This document shows, piece by piece, positions 34,544 through 43,794 of a stretch of DNA of 64,000 nucleotides. Location: the NCBI RefSeq assembly GCF_003432075.1, contig NZ_QWBU01000003.1, forward strand, positions 62,001-126,000, given 5' to 3'. The stretch is from Shinella sp. WSJ-2 (GTDB lineage: Bacteria > Pseudomonadota > Alphaproteobacteria > Rhizobiales > Rhizobiaceae). The notes below the pieces were generated by a model. The model searched no databases, was not told where the DNA came from, and saw nothing but the letters and a program-made list of their open reading frames with translations. The position numbers were made by a program, and so were the translations under genes. Each line of letters opens with the position of its first letter. Position 1 is the stretch's first letter.

Positions 34544-35029
34544 ATGCATTTCGACGCAACATTCTACGCCTTTGTCGGCCTGCTGCTGTTCCTCGCCCTC
34601 ATTGCCTACCTCAAGGTTCCCGGCATGATGGCCAAGGGTCTCGACGCCCGCGCCGAGAAGATCCAGAACGAGCTGGCGGAAGCCAAGCGTCTTCGCGAAG
34701 AAGCTCAGCACCTGCTCGCCGAATACCAGCGCAAGCGCAAGGATGCCGAAGCGGAAGCCGCCAGCATCGTTGCTGCTGCTGAACGCGAAGCAAGCGCGCT
34801 TACCGCCGACGCCAAGCAGAAGACCGAAGAATACGTCACCCGCCGCACGGCGCTCTCCGAGCAAAAGATCAAGCAGGCGGAAGCCGACGCGATCAACGCG
34901 GTGCGCGCCGCCGCCGTCGACCTCGCTGTCGCCGCCGCTGAAAAGGTGATCGCCTCGAAGTCCGACGCCGCCACCGGCAAGGCACTCTTCGACAACGCCA
35001 TCAGCGAAGTGAAGACCCGCCTCAACTAA
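34544..35029 (+). CDS. atpF: ATP synthase F0 subunit b
   Basis: Stator subunit b of 161 residues, with N-terminal span (FYAFVGLLLFLALIAYLKV), then an Ala/Glu/Lys-rich coiled coil (ELAEAKRLREEAQHLLAEYQ). Last gene of the operon; a bidirectional terminator follows 21 bases after the stop. Shorter at the N-terminus than b', as expected for the pair. Confidence 0.96.
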   Translation: MHFDATFYAFVGLLLFLALIAYLKVPGMMAKGLDARAEKIQNELAEAKRLREEAQHLLAEYQRKRKDAEAEAASIVAAAEREASALTADAKQKTEEYVTRRTALSEQKIKQAEADAINAVRAAAVDLAVAAAEKVIASKSDAATGKALFDNAISEVKTRLN

Positions 35030-35050
35030 GCGGTTTTCCTGGAAAGATTG

Positions 35051-35083
35051 AAAAGGCCGGGTGCCATGTGGCCCCGGCCTTTT
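35051..35083. terminator. Bidirectional terminator between atpF and clpP
   Basis: AAAAGGCCGGG / CCCGGCCTTTT with an 11-base loop that itself contains GCCA/TGGC. T-runs on both sides serve the convergent atp operon and clpP-like gene. Confidence 0.9.
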
Positions 35084-35101
35084 CGTTGTGCGCAAGGCGG
35101 A

Positions 35102-35725
35102 TTAGGCCTCCGGCCGGGGCGTTTCGGCGATCTCGCGCTCGGTGAGGATACGGTCGATCAGGCCCCATTCCAGCGCTTCCTCGGCCGTCATGAAACGATC
35201 GCGATCCATCGCACGCTCGAATTCCTCGAAGCTGCGCCCGCAATGATCGGCGTAGAGCCGGGTCATGCGGTGTTTCGTCTTGCGGATCTCCTCGGCATGA
35301 ATGAGCATGTCGGAGGCCTGCCCCTGGAAGCCGCCGAGCGGCTGGTGAATGAGGATGCTGGCATTGGGCAAGGCGGCCCGCCTGCCCGGTTCGCCGGCCA
35401 TCAGCAGGAAGGAGCCCATCGAACGCGCCGTGCCCATGCAGAGCGTGTGGACGGGCGCGCGGATGTAGCGCATGGTATCGTACATCGCAAAGCCGCTGGT
35501 GACGACGCCGCCCGGCGAGTTGACGTAAAGCTGGATGGGTTTCGTCGGGCTTTCGGCTTCGAGGAACAGCAGTTGTGCGCAGACGAGCGCTGACATGGCG
35601 TCGTTCACCTCGCCATTGAGGAAGATGATCCTTTCCCGCAGAAGCCGGGAATAGATATCGAAGGAGCGTTCGCCCCTCGCTGATTGCTCGACCACCATAG
35701 GGACGAGTTGCATCGCTTCGCGCAT
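35102..35725 (-). CDS. clpP: ATP-dependent Clp protease proteolytic subunit (ClpP paralogue)
   Basis: Serine protease subunit of 207 residues, forming a tetradecameric chamber fed by ClpX or ClpA. Catalytic triad positions are present: Ser in [14 protein letters not shown], His in [14 protein letters not shown], Asp in [12 protein letters not shown]. The usual GQAASM around the serine is changed to GTARSM, marking a divergent paralogue. AGGAGT lies six bases before ATG 35725. There is no clpX next to it; rhizobia carry several clpP copies, and the main clpP-clpX pair must lie elsewhere. Confidence 0.92.
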   Translation of the reverse strand: MREAMQLVPMVVEQSARGERSFDIYSRLLRERIIFLNGEVNDAMSALVCAQLLFLEAESPTKPIQLYVNSPGGVVTSGFAMYDTMRYIRAPVHTLCMGTARSMGSFLLMAGEPGRRAALPNASILIHQPLGGFQGQASDMLIHAEEIRKTKHRMTRLYADHCGRSFEEFERAMDRDRFMTAEEALEWGLIDRILTEREIAETPRPEA

Positions 35726-35766
35726 CGGCGAACTCCTGTCATGTTGGTTGGTGTGGGAAGGTTATG

Positions 35767-36120
35767 TCAGGCGGCGCGCATCAGCGTGAGCCCGTTGTCG
35801 TTCGTGGCTTGCGGCTGCGTGAGCCTTGCATCAGTGAGGTCGTGAACGATGCGGAGCGTGGTTCCACCCCGTTCGTTGGGGCTGAGGTGAAACGTCACGA
35901 GGCTTTCGAGATGGGGTGGTTCGTCATCCTGCAGCCTGTAGCGGACCTCTTCTCCCGGTACGGTGGAGACCGGCGCGGTGTCGACGAGCTCGCTGTCCGG
36001 CAGCCAGCGTTTGCGGAACTCTGCAATGCCGATGGCCCGCCAGACCTTTTCGGGCGGCGCATCGAGATCGTATTCTAGGACGAGGTCCTTCGCCGGCCGG
36101 TCCGATGTTGTGTCACTCAT
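35767..36120 (-). CDS. SRPBCC/AHSA1-like domain protein
   Basis: Small ligand-binding-fold protein of 117 residues. Features LVLEYDLDAPPEKVWRAIGI at the N-terminus and ESLVTFHLSPNERGGTTLRI further on, typical of the AHSA1/START-like group. Its ATG overlaps the stop of the upstream ArsR gene (ATGA), a frequent ArsR-SRPBCC arrangement in which the regulator controls its partner. Ligand unknown. Confidence 0.88.
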   Translation of the reverse strand: MSDTTSDRPAKDLVLEYDLDAPPEKVWRAIGIAEFRKRWLPDSELVDTAPVSTVPGEEVRYRLQDDEPPHLESLVTFHLSPNERGGTTLRIVHDLTDARLTQPQATNDNGLTLMRAA

Positions 36121-36431
36121 TGGTCCATCTCCTTCAGCAAAGCCTTCAGGGCATCGATGCGCGCCGGCCAATAGGCGCGATAGCGCGCGAGCCACCGGGC
36201 AATGCGCGCAAGGCCTTCCGGGTCGACCTGGTAGTTCACGAAACGCCCTTGCCGTTCCTCGCACACCAGGCCAGCGCCGCGCAGCACCGCCAGATGCTGG
36301 GACATCGCCGGCTGGCTGATCTGCATGCCCTCGCGCAGTGCACTGGCATTCATGGCGCCGTCCGCCAGCTTCTCGAAAATCGCACGGCGGGTCGGGTCGG
36401 CCAGAGCCTTGAAAATCTCATTTTCGATCAT
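36117..36431 (-). CDS. ArsR-family transcriptional regulator
   Basis: Winged-helix repressor of 104 residues: MIENEIFKALADPTRRAIFE, then LREGMQISQPAMSQHLAVLR for the recognition helix and VNYQVDPEGL for the wing. No metal-binding Cys pair is seen in the alpha-3 helix, so it is unlikely to be a metal sensor. It is coupled to the SRPBCC gene by a 4-base overlap. Start ATG 36431. Confidence 0.9.
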   Translation of the reverse strand: MIENEIFKALADPTRRAIFEKLADGAMNASALREGMQISQPAMSQHLAVLRGAGLVCEERQGRFVNYQVDPEGLARIARWLARYRAYWPARIDALKALLKEMDQ

Positions 36432-36505
36432 GCAGTCAGATAAGCATGGACTTATCTTATTTGCAATGGCGATAGAGAGGCGGCGAACGATATCGCTGTG
36501 TTCGG

Positions 36506-37156
36506 TCAGTCTTGCCGCAGGGGGCGAAAACTCATGCGGTGAAGGCGGCAAGGGCCGAGGGTCTGGATGGCGGTACGATGCACCTGGGTTGCATAGCCGG
36601 CATGGACGGCGAAGCTATAGCCGGGGAATGTGGTTTCCGCCCGCGCCATCATGCGGTCGCGCGTGACCTTGGCGACGATCGAGGCGGCGGCGATGGAGAC
36701 GGACAACGCATCACCCTTGACGACGGCGCGGCCCTCGCAGGCGAGGCCCGGCGGCACGTCGCGGCCGTCTGTCAGCACAAGCTTCGGCGCGATCTCCAGC
36801 CCGGCCACGGCGCGGCGCATGGCATCGAGGCTGGCCTTGCGGATATCCGTGTCGTCGATGCGGCGCGACCCGCTGGAGGCGACGGATACGAAGGCCGATT
36901 GCAGGATTTGCGTGAAGAGCGCCTCGCGCCTTGCCGCCGTCAGCTGCTTGGAATCGTTCAGCCCCTCCGGAATGTTATCCGGATCGAGGATCACGGCGGC
37001 GGCCACGACGGGGCCGGCGAGCGGCCCGCGCCCGGCCTCATCCGTGCCGGCGACGGGCCAGAGGCCGCGCTTGCGGGCCGCAATCTCCATCGTAAAATCC
37101 GGCCCTTCGGGCAGCGCGAAAAGAAGGCGGGAATCGGAGGATGTGCTCTTGGCCAT
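36506..37156 (-). CDS. rnhB: Ribonuclease HII
   Basis: Endonuclease that cuts RNA-DNA hybrids and removes misinserted ribonucleotides, 216 residues. The active-site DEG motif with the following RG is in [20 protein letters not shown] (Asp39, Glu40). Further motifs: [33 protein letters not shown] (given as two overlapping parts [12 protein letters not shown] and [11 protein letters not shown]), and [13 protein letters not shown]. Start MAKSTSS at 37156; a longer frame to 37276 is less likely. About 210 bases separate it from the radical SAM gene upstream, with no gene recognised there. Confidence 0.94.
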   Translation of the reverse strand: MAKSTSSDSRLLFALPEGPDFTMEIAARKRGLWPVAGTDEAGRGPLAGPVVAAAVILDPDNIPEGLNDSKQLTAARREALFTQILQSAFVSVASSGSRRIDDTDIRKASLDAMRRAVAGLEIAPKLVLTDGRDVPPGLACEGRAVVKGDALSVSIAAASIVAKVTRDRMMARAETTFPGYSFAVHAGYATQVHRTAIQTLGPCRLHRMSFRPLRQD

Positions 37157-37365
37157 GCGGGGACCTTGCACATCCGTCCGATTCCCTGCAAGTCCTCCGA
37201 CAGGGGCGGCGGTCGGAGGAACACCCGGCGCGTCCAGGGGATGACGCCGCCGGAAGAGATTTTGCGAGATTCGCACCAGCGCGGCGCGGATTCCACATAT
37301 TCAGTTCAAGATCACAATGCTCGTCCTGTGACTTGGAGACAGCGCCCTGCGTCGCGCGAACATCG

Positions 37366-38523
37366 TCACAGCAGGGACAATTGCACGCCACTGCCCGATG
37401 GCGGGATGAACTGGTCGCTGGCGAGGCTGCGCCGGGTGCGGGTCAGCCCCAGCCGCTTGGATGCCATCTCGAAGCGCCGGGCGATCTGCCAGGCATAGGG
37501 ACCGGCGCCCTTCATGCGTTTGCCGAATTCGGCATCGTAATCCTTGCCGTCGCGCATCGAGCGCACCAGCGACATGACGTGACGGTAGCGGTCGGGATAG
37601 TTGCGCAGAAGCCATTCGCGGAAGAGCGGGCTCACCTCCAGCGGCAGGCGCAACAGAACATAGCTTGCCTCCAGCGCTCCGGCCGCCTTGCCCGAATCGA
37701 GCACCCGCTCGATCTCGTGGTCGTTGAGGCCGGGAATAATGGGCGCCATCATGACGGCGGTCGGAATACCGGCCTCCGAAAGCGCACGAATCGCCTCCAG
37801 CCGGCGCGACGGGGTCGCCGCGCGCGGCTCCATGGTGCGGGCCAGTTTGCGATCGAGCGTCGTGACGGACAGGCCGACCCAGGCAAGGCCCCGGGCGGCC
37901 ATGCGCGAGAGGATGTCGATGTCGCGCATAACCAGCGCCGACTTGGTGACGATGGAGACCGGGTGGTTCGCCTTGTCGAGCACTTCGAGGATCTGGCGCA
38001 TGATCCGCCATTCCTTCTCGATCGGCTGGTAGGGATCCGTATTGGTGCCGATGGCGATAACGCGCGGCTTGTAGCCGGGTTTCGAAAGCTCCCGCTCCAA
38101 AAGCTTCGGCGCATCGGGCTTGGCAAACAGCTTCGCCTCGAAATCGAGGCCGGCCGAAAGGCCCATGAAGGCATGCGTCGGCCGAGCGAAGCAATAGATG
38201 CAGCCATGCTCGCAGCCGCGATAGGGGTTGATCGACCGGTCAAAGGGAATGTCGGGCGATTCGTTGCGTGTGATGATCGTGCGCGGCTTCTCCACCTGCA
38301 CATCCGTGCGGAAGGGCGGCAGCTCCTCGAGCGTCTGCCAGCCGTCGTCAAAACTTTCCCGCGTCACCGGCTCGAAGCGCCCGGTGAAATTCAACCCGGC
38401 GCCGCGGCCGCGGCGGCGCTCCCCGTCGATGCGCATGCCCGTTTCAGCCAGCAGCGCTTCGGCAACGTCTTTCGTGTGGCCGGGCGCCAGCGCGCCCTGC
38501 CTGAGGCTCACAAGATCGTTCAT
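37366..38523 (-). CDS. PA0069-family radical SAM protein
   Basis: Radical SAM enzyme of 385 residues, related to SplB-like proteins. The [4Fe-4S] motif CEHGCIYC (CxxxCxxC) is near residue 108, inside NPYRGCEHGCIYCFARPTHA. Other conserved parts: AIGTNTDPYQPIEKEW, VGLSVTTLDRKLARTMEPRA and MMAPIIPGLNDHEIE. The family is widespread, sometimes annotated spore photoproduct lyase-like, but its substrate is not established. Monocistronic by appearance. Confidence 0.92.
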   Translation of the reverse strand: MNDLVSLRQGALAPGHTKDVAEALLAETGMRIDGERRRGRGAGLNFTGRFEPVTRESFDDGWQTLEELPPFRTDVQVEKPRTIITRNESPDIPFDRSINPYRGCEHGCIYCFARPTHAFMGLSAGLDFEAKLFAKPDAPKLLERELSKPGYKPRVIAIGTNTDPYQPIEKEWRIMRQILEVLDKANHPVSIVTKSALVMRDIDILSRMAARGLAWVGLSVTTLDRKLARTMEPRAATPSRRLEAIRALSEAGIPTAVMMAPIIPGLNDHEIERVLDSGKAAGALEASYVLLRLPLEVSPLFREWLLRNYPDRYRHVMSLVRSMRDGKDYDAEFGKRMKGAGPYAWQIARRFEMASKRLGLTRTRRSLASDQFIPPSGSGVQLSLL

Positions 38524-38683
38524 GGCTGTCTCCGGGGAGCGTTCGGCTCCGGTTCAATGACTATATTCCTATCGCTGGAATGAGAACAATGCAAGAACAA
38601 AATTCCGTTTCGCTGCTAACCATGGCTGAAGGTCAGCTCGGCCGGGCGATGGAAATTCATGCTGCAATGCGATATTGAAGGAT

Positions 38684-39217
38684 ATGCTGACGATCATCAT
38701 GGAATGCCGGGACAACGAGGCGGAGCTGGCGCAGACCCTTTCGGCGCTCGTCTCGGGCGCCGTGGAGGGCGTGGTGCGCGATGTGATCGTGCTCGATCAG
38801 GGCTCGCGTGACGGCTCCTCCAAGGTGGCGGACGCGGCCGGATGCCGCTTCCTCACCGACTGGGACATGAAGGATCTGGTGCGCTCGGCGAGGGGCGACT
38901 GGCTGCTGCTTCTGGAGCCCGGCGCGCGGCCTCTTTCAGGCTGGGTGGATGCCGTGGTCGACCATGTCGCGATCAACGGCAATCCAGCGCGTTTCCTGGG
39001 ATCACGCAGCCATCGCCGACCGTTCTTCCAGCGGCTCGGCCGCCGCATGGCGCCCCTGGAGCACGGTTATCTGGTCAGCAAGCGCCAAGCCTCTGCGGTC
39101 GCGCGCTCGGGCATGACGCTTGCGGATCTGGCAAAGGGTTCTGGCGCACGCACCCTGGTTGCCGAGATCGTGCCCGCCTGGGCGATGAAGGCCTTTCGTG
39201 CCGGGACGGCGACCTGA
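38684..39217 (+). CDS. Small glycosyltransferase-2-like protein lacking an obvious DxD
   Basis: Protein of 177 residues resembling the N-terminal half of GT-A/GT2 enzymes: LTIIMECRDNEAELAQTLSA and VIVLDQGSRDGSSKVADAAG match the nucleotide-binding start of GT2. The place where a DxD metal motif is expected reads LLLLEPGARPLSGW, so catalysis is uncertain. ATG 38684 follows GAAGGAT; a TTG at 38675 overlaps that ribosome site. It is a stand-alone gene with no glycan cluster around it. Function unknown. Confidence 0.75.
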   Translation: MLTIIMECRDNEAELAQTLSALVSGAVEGVVRDVIVLDQGSRDGSSKVADAAGCRFLTDWDMKDLVRSARGDWLLLLEPGARPLSGWVDAVVDHVAINGNPARFLGSRSHRRPFFQRLGRRMAPLEHGYLVSKRQASAVARSGMTLADLAKGSGARTLVAEIVPAWAMKAFRAGTAT

Positions 39218-39280
39218 AGCATTACCCGACGCCTAGGAGAAATCCCTTCGACATCGGGTAAATGCGGTTAGAAATAGCCC

Positions 39281-40270
39281 CTAGAGAAGGAAGTCGCCGA
39301 CCACCAGGCTGCTGGCGCCACGCACCTCGATCTGGAAATCGGCCCGCCCATCGCCATTGACGTCGCCAGAGACGACGCCGCCTGCGAAGCGCACTTCGCC
39401 GGCCGTGCTCGAGAAGGCGTGGTTGCCGATGAAGCTGAAGGTCTGGTTGCCGCCCGTGCCGGTGTTGGCGTCGATGTCGCGCAGGTCGATCTTGTCGCCC
39501 TGGCCATGGTTGAAGTCTAGGATGACATCGCGGCGGGCGCCGACGACCGATTCCGCAATGGCGTTGAAGTCGAAGCGATCCGCACCGGCATCGCCCTGCA
39601 GGAGGTCCATGCCGCGACCGCCGACAAGTACGTCGTTGTTGCCACGGCCGGCCAGCGCGTCGTCGCCATTGAGGCCCTTCAGCGTGTTGGCGGCACCCGA
39701 GCCGAAGATCGCGTCGCCGACATTTGTGCCCTCGGCATTCTCGATGCTGATGAGGGTTTCGAAACGGTTGGCCCCGGTCTGCGCAAAACCCTGCTGCAGG
39801 TCGATGCCGACGCCGGAGCCGCCGAGCACGCTGTCGTCGTCGCGGGGCAGGTAGCTGATCGAATCGACGCCCGCGCCGCCGTTGAAGGTGTTCTGCTGGC
39901 CGACGGAGAAGAACTTGTCATTGCCGTTCTCTCCGAAATAGCTGCTCTTGAAGGTGCTGACGGCGATCGTGTCGTTGCCGTCGCCTGCCCTGACGGTGTC
40001 GCCCAGTTCGTTGGAAAAGGAGCCGAAACCCGTGCCGACATAGGTGTCGTTGCCTGCGCCGAGCAGGATGACGTTGCCGTCTTCCTTGGCGTTGACGACG
40101 CTGTCATTGCCGGCGCCGGCATCGACGAAGTTCCGGCCGCCGAAATCGTCTGAACGATCAAGGATGATCGTGTCGTCGCCGCCGAGCGTGCGAAGGGTGA
40201 CTTCGGTGTTGTTGATGTTACCGCCCTGCACGAAGCGGTCTGCGCCGTTGGTTCCGGTGATCGTTGCCAT
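39281..40270 (-). CDS. RTX-type calcium-binding protein with serralysin-like C-terminal domain
   Basis: Acidic Gly/Asp-rich protein of 329 residues with no N-terminal signal. RTX-like nonapeptides occur throughout (GAGNDSVVN, GAGNDTYVG, GDGNDTIAV, GGAGVDSIS, then GGRGMDLLQGDAGADRFDF near residue 220). The C-terminal roughly 90 residues (VILDFNHGQGDKIDLRDIDA, DVNGDGRADF) resemble the M10 serralysin C-domain and end in hydrophobic VVGDFLL, consistent with type I secretion. No protease domain and no type I secretion genes are adjacent. Possible roles are an extracellular calcium-binding or adhesion protein. Good ribosome site GGAGAGAG. Confidence 0.87.
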   Translation of the reverse strand: MATITGTNGADRFVQGGNINNTEVTLRTLGGDDTIILDRSDDFGGRNFVDAGAGNDSVVNAKEDGNVILLGAGNDTYVGTGFGSFSNELGDTVRAGDGNDTIAVSTFKSSYFGENGNDKFFSVGQQNTFNGGAGVDSISYLPRDDDSVLGGSGVGIDLQQGFAQTGANRFETLISIENAEGTNVGDAIFGSGAANTLKGLNGDDALAGRGNNDVLVGGRGMDLLQGDAGADRFDFNAIAESVVGARRDVILDFNHGQGDKIDLRDIDANTGTGGNQTFSFIGNHAFSSTAGEVRFAGGVVSGDVNGDGRADFQIEVRGASSLVVGDFLL

Positions 40271-40332
40271 GTCTCTCTCCTTTGCTCTCTGTGATGAGAA
40301 CCTTAGGGGAGGGTGGAATGGCGCGCAGTGTC

Positions 40333-40893
40333 CTATGGAACAGGTCGGCCGGCCGAGCGCTTAAGGTGCTCGTCGAGGCGCGGCATGATCTCCACGAAAT
40401 TGCAGGGCATGTGGCGGTAGTCGAGCTGCGCTTTCAGAATGCCGTCCCAGGCATCCTTGCAGGCGCCGGGCGAGCCCGGCAGAACGAAGATGAAGGTGGC
40501 GTTGGTAACGCCGCCCGTCGCGCGCGACTGGATCGTCGAGGTGCCGATCTTGTCGTAGGAAATGCGGTGGAACACCTCGGAAAAGCCGTCCATGCGCTTT
40601 TCGAAAATCGGCTCGAGCGCTTCGGGCGTCACATCGCGGCCGGTAAAGCCCGTGCCACCGGTGGTGATCACCACATCGATGGTCTCGTCGCAGGTCCAGG
40701 TCTCCACCTGCGCGCGGATCGCGGCCACATCGTCCTTGACGATGGCGCGGGCTGCAAGCCGATGGCCGGCGTCTTCGATGCGGGCGACGAGCGTGTCGCC
40801 GGAGCGATCGTCGGCAAGGACACGCGTGTCGGATACGGTGAGCACAGCAATGCCGACGGGAATGAAGGGCCGCGTCTCGTCAATCTTCGCCAT
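40333..40893 (-). CDS. moaB: Molybdenum cofactor biosynthesis protein B
   Basis: MoaB/Mog-family protein of 186 residues that acts on molybdopterin, the adenylyltransferase fold. Signatures: AVLTVSDTRVLADDRSGDTL near residue 17, VITTGGTGFTGRDVTPEAL near residue 75, and FVLPGSPGACKDAW near residue 140. It begins ten bases after the ispE stop, so it may be co-transcribed with ispE. Confidence 0.93.
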   Translation of the reverse strand: MAKIDETRPFIPVGIAVLTVSDTRVLADDRSGDTLVARIEDAGHRLAARAIVKDDVAAIRAQVETWTCDETIDVVITTGGTGFTGRDVTPEALEPIFEKRMDGFSEVFHRISYDKIGTSTIQSRATGGVTNATFIFVLPGSPGACKDAWDGILKAQLDYRHMPCNFVEIMPRLDEHLKRSAGRPVP

Positions 40894-40902
40894 GGGGCGC
40901 TC

Positions 40903-41784
40903 CTATGCCTGCGTCGTGGTGGCGGTGAAGAACCAGTGCGGGTGTTTTTGCGACAGCGCCGCCGCCGCCGCTTCCGCCGCCGCTGTCGAAGGGTATAGCG
41001 CGAAGCACGTCGCGCCGGAACCGGACATGCGCACCACGCGCGCACCGGTCGCGGCAAGATCCTCGGCGATGACAGCAATTTCGGGGCACAGGTCTCGGGC
41101 AGGGGGTTCGAGATCGTTGCGCAATTGTGCGATGGCGGCCGGCCAGTCCTGCAGTTGCGGCTCCAGCCGGAGCGGTGGATTGTGCCGGGAGGCGAGCGCC
41201 TTGAAGACGGCGGGCGTCGAGACGCCGACCAGCGGATTGCCGAGCACTACCGGCATGGCGGGCAGGCTGACAGGCGTGATGTCCTCGCCGATGCCACGGG
41301 CGATCAGCGGATGGCCGGCAAGGCACATCGGCACGTCAGCACCGAGGCTGACGGCGATGGCATGGAGGACATCCTGCGGAACGCGCGCCTGCCACAGCAG
41401 GACAAGGCCGCGCAGCGTCGCTGCCGCATCCGCCGAGCCGCCGCCGATGCCGGAGGCGATCGGCAGGTTCTTTTCGAGATGGATATGGACGGGCGGGGCC
41501 GCGTCCCTCCGCTCCGCAAGGGCGGCGCGCAGCCGGTCTCGGGCGCGGGTCACAAGGTTGTCGCCATCGGCATCGAGTTCAACGCCGAAGCGGCCGGAAA
41601 TCGTGAAACGATCTTCCTGAGCCGCAGAAAAGCCGAGGCGGTCGCCGAATCGGGTGAAGGTGACGAGGCTGTCGAGCAGGTGATAGCCGTCCTCGCGCTG
41701 GCCGACGACATGCAGCGCAAGATTGATCTTTGCCGCCGCCTGTTCGACGACGGCAAAGCCTGAAAGGCTGTCCAGAACCGGCAT
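40903..41784 (-). CDS. ispE: 4-diphosphocytidyl-2-C-methyl-D-erythritol kinase
   Basis: GHMP kinase of the MEP isoprenoid pathway, 293 residues. N-terminal AAAKINLALHVVGQREDGYH and ATP loop PIASGIGGGSADAAATLRGL are diagnostic; C-terminal RVVRMSGSGATCFALY is the third GHMP motif. Begins four bases after the TPR gene stop, indicating an operon; ispB lies just upstream of the TPR gene, so two isoprenoid steps are clustered. Confidence 0.95.
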   Translation of the reverse strand: MPVLDSLSGFAVVEQAAAKINLALHVVGQREDGYHLLDSLVTFTRFGDRLGFSAAQEDRFTISGRFGVELDADGDNLVTRARDRLRAALAERRDAAPPVHIHLEKNLPIASGIGGGSADAAATLRGLVLLWQARVPQDVLHAIAVSLGADVPMCLAGHPLIARGIGEDITPVSLPAMPVVLGNPLVGVSTPAVFKALASRHNPPLRLEPQLQDWPAAIAQLRNDLEPPARDLCPEIAVIAEDLAATGARVVRMSGSGATCFALYPSTAAAEAAAAALSQKHPHWFFTATTTQA

Positions 41785-41788
41785 GCGG

Positions 41789-43630
41789 TCAGGACTTGCG
41801 GTCGACCGCCGTGCCCTCGGGCGTCGGGTTCTGTACCGGCTTCTCGTCCTTGGCTTCGGCCGAAGCTGGCTCGGTCTTCTTGAGCTCCGGCAGGCCGTTT
41901 TCGACCTTCAGCTTGATCTTCGGGATTTCGGCTTCCTCGGGTTTGAGGCCGAGCGCGCGGTTCCACTGGAAGGTCGCTTCCAGCTTGCGGCCGACGCGCC
42001 AATAGGCATCGCCGAGATGATCGTTGATCGTTGGATCGCCCGCCTTCAGCTCTGCCGCGCGCTCCAGTTCGGCCACCGCGTCGTCGAAACGGCCGAGGCG
42101 GAAATAGGCCCAGCCGAGCGAATCGACGATATAGCCATCATCGGGCTTCAGGCTCACGGCCTTGCGGATCATGTCCAGACCCTCGTCGAGGTTCTGGTTC
42201 ATGTCGACCCAGGAATAGCCGAGATAGTTCAGCACCTGCGGTTGGTCGGGGTTAAGCTCCAGCGCCTTGCGGAAGTTCGGCTCGGCCTTGTCCCATTCCT
42301 TCAGGCGCTCATGCGCGATGGCGCGCTGGAAGAAGATGCTCCAGTGGTTGCGCTGGGGCACGGCGCCGATGACATCGGCCGCCTTGTCGTAGAGCGCGGC
42401 CATCGCCTTGTAGTCCTTGGCGTCGGACAGAACGCTGCCGAGCGCCAGATAGCTGCGCAGGTCCGACGGATCGGTGTCGATCAATTCCTGCAGATGCTTC
42501 TTGGCCTCCGGCACCTTGCCGGTATCGGCGAGGTTCAGGCCGAGCTGCAGCTCGGAAATCCGGCGCATCGGCGATTTTTCCGGCACGGCGCGGTAATATT
42601 CGATGGCGCGCTCCGGCTTCTTCTGGTTTTCGGCGAGCCCGCCGAGCAGAACCAGCATGTCGTCGCTATCGGGGTCGAGCGCACGCGCCGTCTGGAGATA
42701 GAGCGAGACGATGTCTTCCGCGCCGTCGCGGTTGAGCGCGCCGCCGATCGAGAAGAGCACGGCGGCGGCACCCTGGGCAGCGGTGCGGACCTGCTGTTCC
42801 TGCTTTTCGCCCGCTTCGATGCTCTGGCGCAGCGCCTTCAGAGGCGCATAGCTGGTGATGAAGTTGTCGCCGACGGAAACCGCGTCGAGCGCCTTCTGCT
42901 TGTTGCCGTCGCGTGCTTCCAGGCGGGCGAGTGCCATCACGGCGCGCAGGAACGTGTCGGGAGCGGCGCTGGCGCCGTTACGGTCGAGGATCGCTTCGTT
43001 CAGCCGAGCGCGCGCCGTCGCCTTGTCGCCGGCAGCAGCGGCGAGCGCGCCCGCATGATAGTTCTTGAAGATGGCGAGCCATTCCGGCCCCTGCATGCCC
43101 GAGATCAGCTTGAGCGCTTCTTTCGGCTTGCCGTCGCCGAACTTGGCCCAAGCGAGCAGCAGGTCGTTCATCATCTTGTCGAGATCGTTCGGGCCCTTGT
43201 AGGCGAGGATTTTCTCCGCCGACTTGTACTCCCGCTTGCGGATCGCCTCCATGCCGCGCACCACGGCGGTGATGCGCTCGACGGCCGGGTCGTTCTTCAG
43301 GGCATCGGCGAGTTTGACGCCTTCCTCGAAATCGCCGTTCATCAGCTGCGTCACCATCAGGCGCTGCTTGACGTCGGCATTGGTGGCGTCGAACTGCAAC
43401 GCGATCTTGTAGAGCGCGACGGCGGTCTCATAGTCCTTGTCGAAATCCGCCGTGCGGGCGGCGAGGAAGGCGCCGGAGAAGGTGTTGACGCTCAACGGGT
43501 CGAATGGCTTTTCCTCAGCGGCGGCCACGGCGGGCTTTTCTTCCGCGAAGGCCGCGAGGGGACCGGTCAGCATGACGCTGGCCGCGAGCGCGACGCCGGA
43601 AAGGAGCCGGAGGAGGAGGGAATGCCGCAT
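41789..43630 (-). CDS. Secreted tetratricopeptide repeat protein
   Basis: Protein of 613 residues with a signal peptide (about 1-29, LLLRLLSGVALAASVMLTGP, cleavage near AFA-EE). The rest is built of TPR-like helix pairs; clear ones are WDKAEPNFRKALELNPDQPQ, LDEGLDMIRKAVSLKPDDGY and FDDAVAELERAAELKAGDPT. The tail is charged and Pro-rich. Likely a periplasmic scaffold, perhaps in outer membrane or polysaccharide assembly (inference). ATG 43630 is chosen; a TTG lies directly before it. Conserved next to ispE in rhizobia as far as I recall. Confidence 0.88.
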   Translation of the reverse strand: MRHSLLLRLLSGVALAASVMLTGPLAAFAEEKPAVAAAEEKPFDPLSVNTFSGAFLAARTADFDKDYETAVALYKIALQFDATNADVKQRLMVTQLMNGDFEEGVKLADALKNDPAVERITAVVRGMEAIRKREYKSAEKILAYKGPNDLDKMMNDLLLAWAKFGDGKPKEALKLISGMQGPEWLAIFKNYHAGALAAAAGDKATARARLNEAILDRNGASAAPDTFLRAVMALARLEARDGNKQKALDAVSVGDNFITSYAPLKALRQSIEAGEKQEQQVRTAAQGAAAVLFSIGGALNRDGAEDIVSLYLQTARALDPDSDDMLVLLGGLAENQKKPERAIEYYRAVPEKSPMRRISELQLGLNLADTGKVPEAKKHLQELIDTDPSDLRSYLALGSVLSDAKDYKAMAALYDKAADVIGAVPQRNHWSIFFQRAIAHERLKEWDKAEPNFRKALELNPDQPQVLNYLGYSWVDMNQNLDEGLDMIRKAVSLKPDDGYIVDSLGWAYFRLGRFDDAVAELERAAELKAGDPTINDHLGDAYWRVGRKLEATFQWNRALGLKPEEAEIPKIKLKVENGLPELKKTEPASAEAKDEKPVQNPTPEGTAVDRKS

Positions 43631-43794
43631 CAAAATGCCTTTCGCCAGCAGGTATGAAAGAAGCCCCGGAAACCACGCATGACAATTCCTGCCACGATGG
43701 TGCCCAAATCAGGCAAGGACTCATAACGGCAGAGAATGGCTTTTTTGGCGCGGTGCGGCAAGAAAATCCTGCCGCCCGCTTTTGGTCTATGGGA

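Noticed and set aside
36117-36431. ArsR protein as an arsenic or metal sensor
   Set aside because: No Cys motif in the DNA-binding helix and the partner is an SRPBCC protein rather than a metal transporter or reductase.
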